Source: Plantago elongata (lineage: Eukaryota > Streptophyta > Magnoliopsida > Lamiales > Plantaginaceae). Taken from it: a stretch of 64,000 nucleotides of DNA. Where the stretch lies: positions 1 through 64,000 of the forward strand of contig JAYMSP010000228.1 in NCBI GenBank assembly GCA_036897095.1, in the 5' to 3' direction. The first letter of the stretch is position 1, and every line of letters begins with the position of its first letter. Positions 13,801 to 26,500 of the stretch are shown here, one piece after another. The notes under the pieces are model-generated. The model was not told where the DNA came from and ran no database searches. It saw only the letters and a list, made by a program, of their open reading frames with translations. The position numbers were made by a program, and so were the translations under genes.

Positions 13801-16800
13801 TTGGACTCAAATGACATACCCTAAGTTAGGGCTATAACACGGTTGCATGCTTGCATATGTCCATGTCTTTATTTATCCAAGCTCCTGATTGCTGTTTTAA
13901 AATTTGGCCTTAGCTTCTTCTGGAATGAAAATTTATTGGTTGAACTGCATTAATTTGATAGTCATACGGTTAACCTTAATAGTTTCAATCTAATTGCTAT
14001 TCCTATCCTGTCAGAAATTTCGCAACGAGATTCTTATTCGGAGTTTCCAGCTTGCGTTTTCCTTGAGGAGCATCTCTCTTCATGGAGGTAGGTATCTATG
14101 GGCTATTCTAAAATCTGAAGTATCTTTGTTGGCAATAAGTGGCATTCTATGATCTGATGTTTATATTTAAGGTGAGGAAACAATACCTGAATATCCGTTA
14201 GTCCTTAGTGCACCTACCATCCAACGATCTACTCCCCCTTCTGTTATTGAGATAAATTTGCTTGGAAATAATATTGATCCTTTCAAAATTGTTCTGAAGA
14301 GAGATATATTTTTATTTTGTCTTACAATGGTTTTTGAGTTTGTAATTGAAAACAGTGAGAGTACAACTTAGTATTACGTTTTACTTCACACCTTAAGTCA
14401 AATTTTATAGAGTCAGTCTTGCAATAGACCATAGATTATAGAAAGACCAAAAAGACTCGAATGAACGTATAATAAACAACCAAAATATTGCCAAATTCGC
14501 AGGTCAATTGGACCAGGCACAAAATACAAAATAATGAGAATATTCTTTAGAAGCAGCCATGGGTGTCCGTTAATATATCAAGCTGTAGCTTTAGAAGCAT
14601 CCATGGGCCAGATCTGGTTTGTTTTTCAAAACCAGATCTGATTTTCTCCAACCTCCATGGAGGTGTAAGACTCCATTGAAATCAAGCTTCTATGGAGCTC
14701 TGTGATGATCAAGGTTGATAAGGATTGGATTATTTGAAGCTTTGAAATGACTTTAGGGTGGATTTTATAGACTTTATGAAGTGAGAAATCTGCTATTTGA
14801 GAATTAGATATGCTAAAGTGGTGTGTTTGCAATATTGATATAATATACTTGAGTTTGAAACATGAAATATATTATGTAAAATATCAGACATTTTTTTAGA
14901 AGAACCTTCATATATTTCATAAGAAGTCAAGTAACAGTACATATGATAATCTAAAAAGGCAAGCAGTCTTGCCCGCACTATCCACAAGAATATTTTTGGA
15001 CAAGTTGTGGGCAAGTGCATTACCAGACGTTTTATATATACATTAATCTTAACGTTTCATGCAAAATGTTTGATGTTTCACAACAAATTCCCATGTTTTA
15101 CACAAAATGTTTGATGTTTAGTACTCTCTCCGTCCCGGTTAAAACTTGCCGTTTTGCCATTTTAGTCGTATCATATAAAGATTCTTATTTCTGATTTTAG
15201 TAACTGGACTTAATACGGGACTTGACTAATACCCTCACAATACACTCATATTTACAACTTTATTAACCCTCAATCCATTCAAATTTTCATTTATTCTTTA
15301 TTTTTATCTTCATATAAATAATACTCAACTTTCCACTTTATAAACTCACTATCATTTTGTATTCATCCAATCTTCCACTTTACCTTATGTTGTTGACTAA
15401 GAAACAAAATTGGAAGCTTATAATGGGACAGAGGAAGTAATACATTTATAGCCATTTTCACTAATAATGAAGTTCTAATATATTTTATGTTGCTCTTTAA
15501 ACATCAATGATGTTTCACTTGAAATCATTTTTTTATTCATTTAATCTTCCACATTACGTTATGTTGTTGACCGAATTTAAGATTGGAAGCTCATAATGAG
15601 ATGGAGGAAGTAATACATTTATAGCCATATTCACTATAAATGAAGTTCTAAAATATTTTATGTTGTGTTTCACTTGAAAATTTCCATGTTTTAACTTGTA
15701 TACGTAAACCTATATAAGAACTCAAGAATAGTATTTTCAGGCCGTGGTGATGTTTCATGAGAAATGTTCTATGCATTAAAATAATGTTGGTTTTAATATA
15801 CTCAAAGCTATAGGAAAAATACCAACAAGGTTGTGAATGTCTCATATAAAGCATTGGTTATTTTATGAATAATATTTTTTGTTTAATGTTCACTTGGAAT
15901 TTGTCATGTTTTAACTTACTACCTCCGTCCCAAATTGGAAGTCCCGTGGGACCGGACACAAGTTTTAAGAAAAAAGTGATAAATTAGGAAAGAAGGTAAT
16001 AAAGTATGAATGTGATTGAATAAAGTAGGAGAAATAATGAATAAAATATGAGAGATAATGTATAAAGTGGGAGAGAGATTCTATTTAAGGAAATGGGAAC
16101 TTCAATTTGGGACAGCCCAAAACGGAATACGGGACTTTCAATTTGGGACAGAGAGAGTATATACGTAAACCCATATAAGAACTCAAGAAAAGTATTTTCA
16201 GGTCGTGGTGATTTTTCATGAGAAATTTTTTATGTATTACAATAATGTTGGTTTCAATTTACTCAAAGCTCTAGGAAAAACACAAAAAGGTTGTGAATGT
16301 TTCATATAAAACGTTCTTTATTTTATAAATTATATTTTTGTTTGATGTTCCATCTTATATTCGTAAAACAATAAAAAGAAACACACAAAAACAGGTGTGT
16401 TCAGCTAATGTTAACTTTTCATGAAAAAAGTTCAATGTTCCACGAAAGATGTGCAATGTTTTACAAAAAATGTTTAATGCTTTGTAACTTGAATTTCTGA
16501 CATTTTAAGAAAATTTGCGAGCAATTCCCCGACATATCAAATTCTCCAAAATTGCTCCAATTTCTGTATCACCCTTTCCCAAATGAAATTGAGGTTTCTA
16601 ATATATCAAATCGCCAAGAATATGACATTCGCTACATTTCAATCACTATAAACAAGTCAATAAAGCTTCTAGTCATAGATTAAATAAAAAAAATAAAAAT
16701 GAAATCATTGTCTTTCCATGGATGTCTGGTACAGCGAGTAGAGCCTTTGCTTGGAGCAATGAGCTTCTATGTTGTTTCCAGGTCGACCTGGTGCAGAGGG

Positions 16801-18951
16801 TTGACCAGTGAATTTTAATTAGAATGTGTGTTGAGAACGTAGTCTTTGTTGGTCTCTTTACACCATGAGGTCTCTTGTAATACATAGTGATTATGGTTTC
16901 TCTCTCACGTGAAGTTTTTATTTGCTTGTAAACAATCTTGCTTGTGTTACAGGTCCTCTTCAACCATCCCGGCGCCGATCTCTTTTCACTTTGGCTACAT
17001 CCATGATTGTTTTCTTATCGAAGGCCTACAACTTTCTTACTCTTGTTAATTCTGCCAAGGGCTTTTTGACTGATAAAACTGTAGGCGCTATATTTTGCTT
17101 CAAAATAGTTTCAGCACAGGCATTTGACTGCTCTTTCGAGTAATTCTCTCTTTTTCCAAATTTAATGCTATGTCAATCAATTGGCTTCATATAGGTCGAC
17201 CCTTTCCTCCGATTGGAAGATGAATGCAAGTTAAGAGCTGTTGGTGACAAAATGGAAGTAGATAATGTAATGAGAGTTTATGGATCAAAAGAAGATGACG
17301 AAGATGCATTTAAGTCACTGTCAACTATAAAAATAAGTGAGGACCAATCCACAGAATTTTTTGCTTCCATGGTTTTGAAGAATTTGGGAAAGCTATCCAA
17401 TGTATGCTTTACTATCTGGGTATTTTAATACTTCTCTTACCTGACAGTTGAGTACCCTATATAACTTCTTTTTTTTTTGCAGTCTGAATTATCCAATATG
17501 AGGGAGCAGTTGCTTAAAGATTTTCTTCCTGATGATGTATGTCCATTGGGAGCTCAACTTGTTATAGAAACCCCTGGCCAAAAATACCATTGTGGTTCAA
17601 AGGAGCTGTCTGAGGTGGTGGTTTATAAGTTTTGTATACTTTGCACCCAACCCCACTCGAAACTCCCCCTACATGGATGGATTTCTTATATGCATTCAAT
17701 ATTTGTTATTCTCCTTCTTGGTTATATTTCTTAGCTCATGTTACTTCTGCAGCCAGAACATTCAATATTTTCGTTCTCTGACGAATATCCAACCGACTCA
17801 TTTGGAAGTCATTCAGATTCCTGCTCCCACCTCACTGTAGAAAGTCCCAATCTCTTGAGTGTCGATAAGCTTATTGATATGGTATGGCAATAATTTACTT
17901 TTCCAAGTGTTTTTGTCATTGCTGTTCCTGCTTGTATGTAGGCAAGAATTTACATTGGTATTTATGTATAGTGGTCACCTCATTTATAGGAAGACCCATT
18001 ACTGCCACACTTCACAAAGATCCATCCAGTTTGAGTCGGATATCACATGGACCAAAGATTTTTGTTTATGTATCGACACCACAATGGGTCTGCAAATGAT
18101 TTCCACCCTTAGGATATGTGATGGCAGTGAATAAAAGTAGTGTTATTAAGCACAAGATTAATGATCTTGACGCTTGAAATTCTAAGACCTTTTCACAACT
18201 GGGATATCTTTTCTTCCTCGATTCAAATAGAGCTTTCTCAGGCTGACTTAGCTGACTGAGAGTTTAAAGTCCAGAGCATATAAATCTATTTTGCTCATCT
18301 TTCTCCACTGTTGGAAATCTTGAGAATTTATTGCTCTACGTTTCCGTGCCTGTAATTAGAAGCAGATAGTAATTTAGGGTTAGTTAGGATCATCTTAGGA
18401 TACGTTCTGGAAAAAGTATCACTTGCTTAATTTGAACTGAGGAATTTAGCTATTGGACAACTTTCACTGCTTTGATTTATATGCTTGGGCATGAATGATT
18501 GAGTTCGCGATGTTCTAGGTGTCGGAGACTACAAAAGAGGTTGTTGCAAGATTTTCCGTCTCAAACCCATCTGATCTGCCATTCAAGGATATGGCAAGCA
18601 ACTGCGAGGCTCTTCAGATTGGCAAGCAGCAAGTCATGTCCAACTTCATGGCTGCACAATCAATTCCTGAGGATTTGGAGATCTGCATGCAGGAAAGCAT
18701 TCAGGCGCAGGAATTGATTTCTTACTCATCCCATGAGCAGGGACATTTTAAGGTGATTTTACATACTATGATTCCCCAATTGAACTATCAATTGATGTCA
18801 TTTAGTACGTAATATGTTTAACATGATTCTGCAGACATCATCTGTTGCCATATTTCCAATGCCTTGTGCAGCTGAATATCAGCATTACCCAAACTTCTCA
18901 TTGCCGACTGCTAGTCCTTATGACAACTTCTTGAAAGCTGCTGGGAGCTGA
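7816..18951 (+). CDS. EFR3-type (EFR3 of plants / SRL2-like) ARM-repeat protein, 19 exons
   Basis: Spliced length about 997 aa. Exons: 7816-7950, 8717-8791, 9370-9485, 9790-9904, 9983-10111, 10666-10713, 11432-11595, 11681-11877, 11990-12282, 12534-12683, 12769-13170, 13261-13410, 14015-14087, 16953-17080, 17195-17401, 17483-17614, 17753-17881, 18519-18752, 18835-18951. The N-terminus (CDTLCVCCPAMR, then SRHPVKRYKNLLADIFPRN) is the cysteine-rich, probably S-acylated head of plant EFR3 proteins; the body is helical repeats (PLFAGSFLSII, KHLDHKN, VGDAGPILD) and the end is SPYDNFLKAAGS, as in Arabidopsis EFR3-like proteins. EFR3 anchors phosphatidylinositol 4-kinase complexes at the plasma membrane. 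All phases close without a stop. Exon 12 needs the second of two nearby acceptors (13260, not about 13247), because the first gives an early stop. The exon 16 donor could also be 3 or 6 bases later. Confidence 0.92.
12400..12526 (-). mobile_element. Short tRNA-derived SINE with 17 bp target duplication
   Basis: The 17-base direct repeat AATTAAGATTCCACCTT lies at 12400-12416 and 12510-12526. Between them, read on the minus strand, is a tRNA-like head: an A-box-like CATCTCAGTTGGTAAGACG and a B box GGTTCGAGTCACC, followed by an A-rich tail (T run on the plus strand). The insert is only about 93 bases. This is the layout of a very short plant SINE retroposed by a LINE. It lies in the ninth intron of the EFR3-type gene, opposite to the gene. 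It is not a real tRNA gene, since it lacks a closed acceptor stem. Confidence 0.85.
15121..15440. mobile_element. Stowaway-like MITE in EFR3-type intron 13
   Basis: The left end is TACTCTCTCCGTCCCGG and the right end AATGGGACAGAGGAAGTA, an inverted pair typical of Stowaway elements with TA target sites. The inside is AT-rich and non-coding. The right part, with flank, was copied again at 15544-15625 (ATGAGATGGAGGAAGTAATA). Confidence 0.65.
15919..16157. mobile_element. Stowaway MITE of 239 bp with TA target site
   Basis: The ends are CTACCTCCGTCCCAAATTGG and TTCAATTTGGGACAGAGAG, close inverted repeats, flanked by TA on both sides. A second inner copy of the right-hand motif (ACTTCAATTTGGGACAGCCC near 16095-16115) suggests an internal rearrangement. 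It splits the second copy of a tandem duplication whose first copy keeps the unfilled site near 15697-15702. Confidence 0.85.
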
Positions 18952-19740
18952 CGTTGATTAGTTAGAAGTTGTTGGACTCGGAGAGATGTTAATCGTAAAT
19001 ATACCCGTTGTCTATATTCTTGAGGCACACAAGTCGTTTGTGGGCTATTTGTTTACTTAGAGTGATTTTTTTTTATTATTTTCAGTTGATGAGCTACAAA
19101 ATGAAATTGTTATATAGGTCAAGTTAAATTTCATAAATGGTATCCCCTGAAATTGGTGGTACAGGTGTGGTGTGAGGACTTTGTATATTACCCATAAATG
19201 ATAAATGAGTGCACATACAAGTAAGTGATCAATAATTTATACTCTGTAAAATTGAAAGCTGAAGAACAAATTGTTGTGACGCCATATGGCTATTGTATAT
19301 TGTACTGAAATATTTCATAGATTCTTTGTAAACTGCTCACTATAAACTCTGAAGTATGTACCTACTATATAAGGTTATATAGTACTATTATGTTTTTTGG
19401 TTCGCTTTTGTAACTTATTATTCATCAGAATGAATATTGGTGTAATCTTACTGCCGCATATGATCGGTGTTATTTATTTTAAATTATTAGCCAACGTTGC
19501 TCCCTAATTGTCGGTAACTTTATTCATTTTAGCTTTAAGAAAACATATTTTTTTTTGTAGCAGTTTCATACATTAAACATTTTACCTGCCATACATAACT
19601 TCATATAGTACATTACTATAAAGGAAGGTTAGAAGCTTTTATATATAGAGAGAACAAGTGACAGGGGGAGTCCATAACTTAACACTTCACTAGTTCACTA
19701 GAAAGAATGTAAGACTCAAGTGCTAGGAGCCCAGCAACCA
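18952..19740. other. 3' UTR of the EFR3-type gene and AT-rich spacer
   Basis: No coding sequence is supported here. The first few hundred bases are probably 3' UTR of the upstream gene. The rest is AT-rich, with no repeat or domain that I recognise. Confidence 0.5.
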
Positions 19741-21550
19741 ATTGAAGTTGGAATTTAATATTAACCCTGATGTTTAAAATTATAATAATAATTATGATTA
19801 TAATGTATGTATTAATAACAACAATATGTATTGAATATAAGATAAATACAGTAACTTTAATGGTTACACAAACATAACAATGCATTTCAAAATTACAAGA
19901 ACACGTTTTAAAACTATACAAAATAAAAATATATATCACAAGTTAAAAATAATAATATGACGCTTAACCCATAAAGTGCATCATAAAACTATAATAGTAC
20001 TTTTAATACTATAACAAAGCATTTGTAAAAATTAAATCATAAATATTTAATTAAAGGTTAGAAACACCACATTGCTGCTTAAAACTATAATAAATGATCT
20101 TTAAACTATAATATTTGCGTTAAATTAATAATGATCGGAAACATTCAACAAAAATTAAGACAATAACAATGATGCTCAAAACTATAACAAAGCACGGTAA
20201 TATGCAACACATGCTAAAAACGGTAATATTAGTATTTAAAATCATAATAGTATATTTTAAAACTATATCAATGTCTCTTAAAATTGTGACAAAACATTTG
20301 TAAAAAACTAAAGCATAAATATTTCACCAGAAGCTAAACACACTAATGTTGCTGCCTAAAGAGATAATATTAGGTCTAAAAATTATAACAACGATGCTTA
20401 AAACTATAGACACTCAGAAATCTACAATCAAATTAGGGTTAGAAATTGGGGGCACCGACAACCTGCAAGGCAACGATAGCAAACAGAGACGTGAGGTTCC
20501 AAGGTGACACGGTGTGGTGCTGACCGTATGGACTCCGAACGCTCAAGTTAGACGACTGATAGACAATGAAAGAGAATGAGAGAGAAGTAGGAGAGGATGA
20601 TGACACTTATCCTGTTGAGTGGACCGGCTAGTCGTCTGATGATGGTTAGAGACAGTGCAAGGCGATTGATGGTAAGGGTCGACGACGATGGTAGTTGAAG
20701 ATCAACGAGGATGATGGCGTAGATGAAAGTCGTTCAAGGTGGAAGGATATGGGAAAGGTTGATCAGAGAGCTTTAGAGCAATGGAGGCGTTCAATAGCTT
20801 GCTAGTGTTTGTTTAGTGAATCTCTGATGCCCTTAACCTCCTTCTTTTCCTCCTTATATATAGATCCTTCCCCACAACCGTTAGAGTCCTTCATACCCAC
20901 TTCTCCACTATTACCAATGAGTTGGTTGGAGCCACTTGAATGGAGTTGGACTTCTTCTCAGTCGGTTAGAAGGCACCTCTTTAGCGAATTTGTTAGGCGA
21001 ACTGGTCTCACCATCCATCTCGAGGGTCAACTAGCTCCACCAGCCTAGTTAGAGTGACTCGTAGACTTGGTTGAATGACCATGTGGGCTAACTCTCGTCA
21101 ACTAGTTGGATGGTTGGCAAGGTTACCTGAACTAGATAGGTTGTTTGGAACCAATTGGATTGTCTTCGGAGTTGCACAACTAGGTGAATCAACTAGCGAG
21201 TTAGCTCGTCGATGAGTCAGATGGCTGACAAGCGGTATTGAGCTAGGTAACTCGCTCAATTAGCTTGGTTAAGTAAGCCATTGGACCTTTGACACTCGAC
21301 TTCGATTCAATTGCTAGATTGAGCTGGACTCGTTAATGAGTCGCGAATTGGGCTTGATCACCTCGAAATGGAAAGAGGCCTTGCCATGTAGTGTTTAGAC
21401 TAAGTTCTAGAGTGGACCAAGATAAGAATTTTTGTCAATACAAAAATTATAATAGACTGAAACATTAAACACAAGATAAAATCATAACAACGATACTTGA
21501 AACTTTAATGCCAACTCTAAAAACCATAACAAATCACCAAATCGCGAAAT
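19740..21550. repeat. Element-like block with repeated AAAACTATAA motifs on both flanks
   Basis: From 19740 to 20420, variants of TTAAAACTATAA(C/T)AA recur about every 60-100 bases. Similar variants (AAAAATTATAATAG, AAAATCATAACAACG, AAAAACCATAACAA) return at 21440-21530. Between them is a GC-richer core (about 20440-21420) with no coding domain, containing a local GTTGG/CTAGTT-rich stretch. Motif clusters near both ends of a block resemble the subterminal motifs of DNA transposons, but I could not find clean terminal repeats or a target duplication. Confidence 0.4.
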
Positions 21551-22687
21551 TCGATTTCCATTGTATGAATTTCAGATCTAAAATCAGATTTCAAATCTAA
21601 ACTAATTTGGAAACATGAGATTGTAAATTAACGAGACGACAAATAAAAGGTCAAATTTTACTCCCGATTAAGATTTTAACGAAAAAAGAAAGATGAATAT
21701 TTTGATTTGAACATTTTAGCAATTGGATTTGAACATTTTAGAGAGATGGAGAGAACATTCACTGGTACATTTGATATCACCTTGTTTGAGCACCATAATT
21801 CCGACGGAGGGAGAGGACGACGGTGGTTCTGGTCTCCGATGGAGGGAAGAGAGGAAGGAAGGGAGATAGATAGAGATGGGTTTGAATATTTCTCTCTCTA
21901 GGGTTTATGTAGAGAAAAAAAGATTGTTTAGTTTGTGAATTTTGTGAGACATTGTGTTGTTATTTGGTTATTTATATAAAAAAAAAGCTAACAACTGATT
22001 TGTAGTGTTTCTGATTGTTTTTTATTGTGGGAAACAAATCTTTCTATAAATTAGAAAAAATTTCCCGTATACTTATTTTTGAATTCTTTTTAATTTTCAG
22101 ATATACGAAAATACATTTCGTATACGCATTGGCGGGAAAATTATACTCTGGCTGACATGTCATCAATTTGGTCAGAGTATTAAACATGAAATGTTTGTTG
22201 AACTAGTGTACTAGAATTGGTTGGTGCTGTGGGACTGTTTAACTCTAGTGTAAAAAAAAAAAAGAAAAATTGCCTTCATTTTCTCTTAAACCTATTGTTC
22301 GGTCCATGGAAAGATGAAATATAGACGGAGTGAATATAATATTATTATATTGATAGTGGGGTCGGGATATTCAAATTAAAAAAGGTAATCTGAATTTAAT
22401 ACGAATTAAAACCGAAAGTAGAAAGTTGAGCCGGGATAAATGGAGTATATCTTACGGAAAATTCAAACAAAAACACTTTAACACTAAGTTTTTAAAAAAA
22501 GATTAATCATGTATTAATACAACTCAGCGAGGAATGTATAGATACTTAATATAACTAACAAATAACTTAGTGATTCATGTGTTAATATATGGTCTATAGA
22601 TGTTATAAAATTTATGGAGGGTTCTCTTCCTAGAATAAGGAATTTTTTTATTTTTCTTGCCATAAATCATTTTGTTTTTCTAGGTAA
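21550..22687. other. Spacer with no gene; fragments of Stowaway-like ends
   Basis: AT-rich, with a purine-rich stretch (GAGGGAGAGG, GGGAAGAGAGGAAGGGAG) near 21800-21870. Near 22300-22450, bits such as GACGGAGTGAAT and GCCGGGATAAATGGAGTA resemble decayed Stowaway ends. No gene is seen. Confidence 0.4.
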
Positions 22688-23447
22688 AAAATATATTTTA
22701 GATACACTACAATGTTGCTATGCCAATTTAGGTACTCCAGTTTGAAACTGTCCAATTTGTATACACAATAACAACACCATAACAAATTGAGGTACGATTT
22801 CCAACTTTTCGGCCACTTAACTAATTCTGACTGTTTATTGAGTTGACTCCGGCGAATTGTTTTGTCTCTTGACACGCGTCACTCCCAGATTAAATCTGGA
22901 AATTTATTTTTTTTAAATCAATTTTTTTAATAAAATGTAAATAATAATAAATCATAATTTATAAATTAAAAAGAATTCAAATATAAAAATTAAAAAAATG
23001 AATTATCTTGGCGAAAGTTCAAAGGAATCGGTAGTGAGAAATTAGGGACTGTCTGAAAATTATGGTTTGTTTACGTTTTAATATATTAATGCTCGCAGTT
23101 TCCCTGTGTTTTCTTATTTTTATACATTAAATTCATTTTTAATTTTTTTTATATTTGGATTCTTTTTAATTTATAATTTTTTTATTATTTATATTTTTAT
23201 AAAAAGTTTGGTTAAAAAAATAAATTTTCAGATTTAATCTAGGAGTGATACGTGTTAATGAACAAAAAAAATCGTCGAAGTCAACTTAGTCAACAATCGA
23301 AATCAGTCAATTGATCGGAAAATTGAAAATCGTAACTCAGTTTGTTCGGAGTGTTGTTATAGTGTACGTAGATTGGACAATATTAAATTTGAGTACCTAA
23401 ATTAGCATAACAACATTGTAGTGTTCATAATATATTTTTTTGCCCTT
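22688..23447. mobile_element. Foldback element with about 330 bp inverted arms (Mutator-like MITE?)
   Basis: The left arm (about 22688-23010) starts near GGTAAAAAATATATTTTAG and includes ACACTACAATGTTG, AATTTAGGTACTC and GATTAAATCTG. The right arm (about 23115-23447) carries the same blocks in inverse order and on the other strand: CAGATTTAATCT, GAGTACCTAAATT, CAACATTGTAGTGTTC, ATATATTTTTTTGCCC. Both arms keep pairing through an AT-rich inner part, leaving a loop of about 100 bases. Very long inverted ends without coding capacity are typical of foldback-type or Mutator-like non-autonomous elements. Flanks TTTTTCTA (left) and TTTTTTTAA (right) could be a decayed 9 bp target duplication. The family is an inference. 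Confidence 0.75.
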
Positions 23448-23594
23448 TTTTTAACAAAATGTTAGTGAAATTAAATTCGAGAAGGATGAGTGTATAAATG
23501 TTTACGAACACAGAAGAGTAGTACATAGCTAATCTGCAATTGAGCGATTGATGAAACAGACACGTTCGAGAAGAAGATCAATCACATCACAACC

Positions 23595-26500
23595 ATGGGA
23601 TCAGTCGTAGAAGAAGATGTAAGCAGTTGCAGTAATGGCGAGATGATCAAGTGGAAGTCCGAGACCAATTGGAGTATAGCTCATGGCTCATTGGCCGATT
23701 CTATCAATATCGAATCCTCTGATCATCCAATCAACCATACCGATTTCCCCACTCATCTCGTTCTCACACCCCATCCAACCGATTCTGATCCATGCCAAAT
23801 CAAGAGTAACTCCTTTCCCCTCTTTATCATTTCGTACGAGCTCATGTTAGGGCTTTGATGGCACTTTTTGAGTAATTTTTAGCTATGCTTTGATCTCTTC
23901 GTTTTGAGCTTGTAATTAGTATAACATGGATTGGGATTGCTGATCTTATCTCTTTATCAAGTTGATTCTATGTGTTGTCGTTGTTATTGGATTGGCCTTT
24001 GCAGTGTGTAATTTAATTAGGGCTTTCTTATTCTGGAGTAGTAATTTTCAGTTAAGTATTGTTTGGTTGATTTGAAACTGTTTCAGCGTTAGTGTTTTTA
24101 ATAATCATCTATAATCTATCTGGAATATTTGCATTGGTTTGGTATTTATCAATTTGATTGAATTAAGTTCTTACCGTTGTTCGATTGTTTCTGCAGTATG
24201 TTTCGAGCAAAAGTATGAAATTGGATTAGTTTATGTGCGGAGTAGTGCTAGAATATATGAGGTCTATTATGCACGGACTCCTCAGGGTAGCAGTGAGTAT
24301 CTGTGTACTGTTCGGTGTGGTGTTGCGGAAAGAGATGACAGGGTCCTTACAACAGCTCCTGTTGAAGATGAGAACGGAGGCTGTTCTATGGGGGATGTAG
24401 GTGGCAGTGTTGCTACAGATGGAGAAAGTACTGTGACTAGTGATGATGAGTGGGTTAAGATTAAAATTCCTCGGGTTCAGAAAAGTTCTTTATCTGAGGG
24501 TACTAGTATTAACAGAGTGAACAATGTGCAGGTATTCTCTTCTCTCCTTTTGGGATTTGATTGGTCTTATAAATGATTTGTTGCTATAGAAACCTTGTTT
24601 TCATAGTGTTAGCTGAGTGCTGATTTACACAATCGTTATTGACTTTGGCCAAACTTTGATTCTGTTTTGATACTGTCTGTAATGATGTAAGGCTGTTCTT
24701 ACAGGGCACAATCTAGAGGTGATGCTATGCTTCACTTAGAGGCTTGGCCTTAAAAGACCCCTCCCTTTTTTCTGGAAGAACTTTTAGTTTTTATAAGATC
24801 TGTCCATGCCAGTGTCCAGTAGCACAGAACCCATTTATGCAAGCTACATAAAACTAAAAAAAAAGGCCATACTAGTTTCTGCTTTCCTTTCCTATTCTTG
24901 TTAGTCCTATCCTCAATGGTGGCTGAACTTATGAGATTCTCTGGCATTGTATATGCTTATAAACTTTGTTTGCAGGATCTTTACGAGGCTACTGCACAAA
25001 TAAATGATTCAGAGGCTTGCTCATGCCTTACCATTCGGTTACTATCACTCCAGGACAGAAACCATGTTCATATTGATGAAGTGTATGTATTTGTGGAGCC
25101 AGCAGAGTCAACTGATTCAGAAGATATGGCTCCTGCTCTAAGTTCAGCCCAGAGTCCTCTAATGGCAATGCTCATGCCTACGCTTATGCAGTTATCGGCA
25201 TCAGGGAGATCAAAAGAAAAACTTGAATTGCGGAAGGATGATAATGTGGAATCTGGTTTGGAAAGAGCTGGTGAAGCCGATGCAGAATCAAATAAGGGCC
25301 GAGTGGATACAGCATATTTTAAGTTGAAAGAACTTGATAAGGATACATTTAAATCAGATAAAAATCAGCAGCAAGTTCTGGATATAAATTCAGTAAATGG
25401 TAGGTCGACATGCAAAAATGATTATGCACAAACTATGAAGTTGACGGCACTGGATAAGGATAGAACTGAATCAGATGGAATTAAGCAACCCCCCGTGGTT
25501 GTTAACTCAAAAAAAGGTGGTGAGTCTACATGCATAAATGATCTGCCACCAGGACGTCTTGAGAGATCATTGGAACTTCTGCTTTCTCGAGTGCGCACAG
25601 TCGAAGATATTTGCTTGAGGTTTGAAGAGAAAATGTTGAAGCCCATAGAAAGTATGGAGGCAAAACTTCAGCAGGTTGAGCATCAACTTGAAATTAGGCT
25701 TCAACAGGTTGAGCATAAACTAGAGACAAAGCTTCAGCAGGTTGCGCTTCACATGGAAAAACTTTCTGAGAACATTCAATATTCTGGTTTGCCACAGCCA
25801 CGTGGCACCAGAATCACTGCTCCTGCATTTTCACGTAGTGAATCCAACTCCAGCTTATCCGACAATGAAATTCATGACTATGCAGTTATAAATGGAGCAT
25901 CAGGAATTGAAATGAAGGATTTATCATGCAATCTTTCTCCGTATGTTTGCCCTGGTCTTGTGGATTCTTCTCCAGATGTGGATATTCACCCAGGTCTTGT
26001 TGTAAGAGCACCTGAGTTTTCATGTGGAGAAGATGAAGATAGCAATGGTGAGTTTGAGACTCTAAAAGATGCTCCTCCTGTTTCTAAGCCTAAGCCAACT
26101 CTGTCAGTTGATGACGCTTTAGCTGCTGCACTTTCTGGTTTTTTGTCTACTACTAAAGTGTGCCAGCCTGAAAATGTAAAAACTACTTCTGATGTGTTAT
26201 GGTTGAGTGAAGAAGAGTTGGAAAACAAAGATGTGGAATTGGATGAAGTTCATCAAAGTATAACCCAAGAATTACCAACTGCTGGAGATTGCAGGACAGA
26301 ATCTCTAAGCTTTAACAGGATCCTCTCCATTAAAGCTCCTGAGTTTATTGATGAGGAAATTGGTAAAGATGAAGCTGTAGATTATAACCTGACTTCTCTC
26401 GATACTGTTTCTATCATGAAATATGTAGTAGAGGGCCATGATGAAGATAAAGTTGCTCCTAGCCCTCGCAGCCAAAATTTGTTTTCTTCTAACATGTGTG

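Larger units (their letters stand above)
14088..16952. repeat. 2.9 kb intron of EFR3-type gene built from duplications and MITEs
   Basis: This intron is far longer than its neighbours. It holds two Stowaway-type elements, a roughly 175 bp tandem duplication (about 15370-15500 and 15544-15670, sharing ATTTATAGCCAT and TGAAGTTCTAA) and a roughly 220 bp tandem duplication starting near 15671 and 15889. Motifs such as AATGTTTGATGTTT and TTTCATGAGAAAT recur throughout. Open frames here look like noise. Confidence 0.75.

Noticed and set aside
20809-21048. 79 aa open frame (FSESLMPLTSFFSSLYIDPS)
   Set aside because: No homology that I recognise; it lies in the element-like block and is probably chance.
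24898-24975. Upstream part of the long open frame that starts with VAELMRFSGIVYAYK
   Set aside because: It lies upstream of a strong acceptor (TTTGCAG at 24975) and the exon 2 frame joins at GAT (24976); it is intron read-through.
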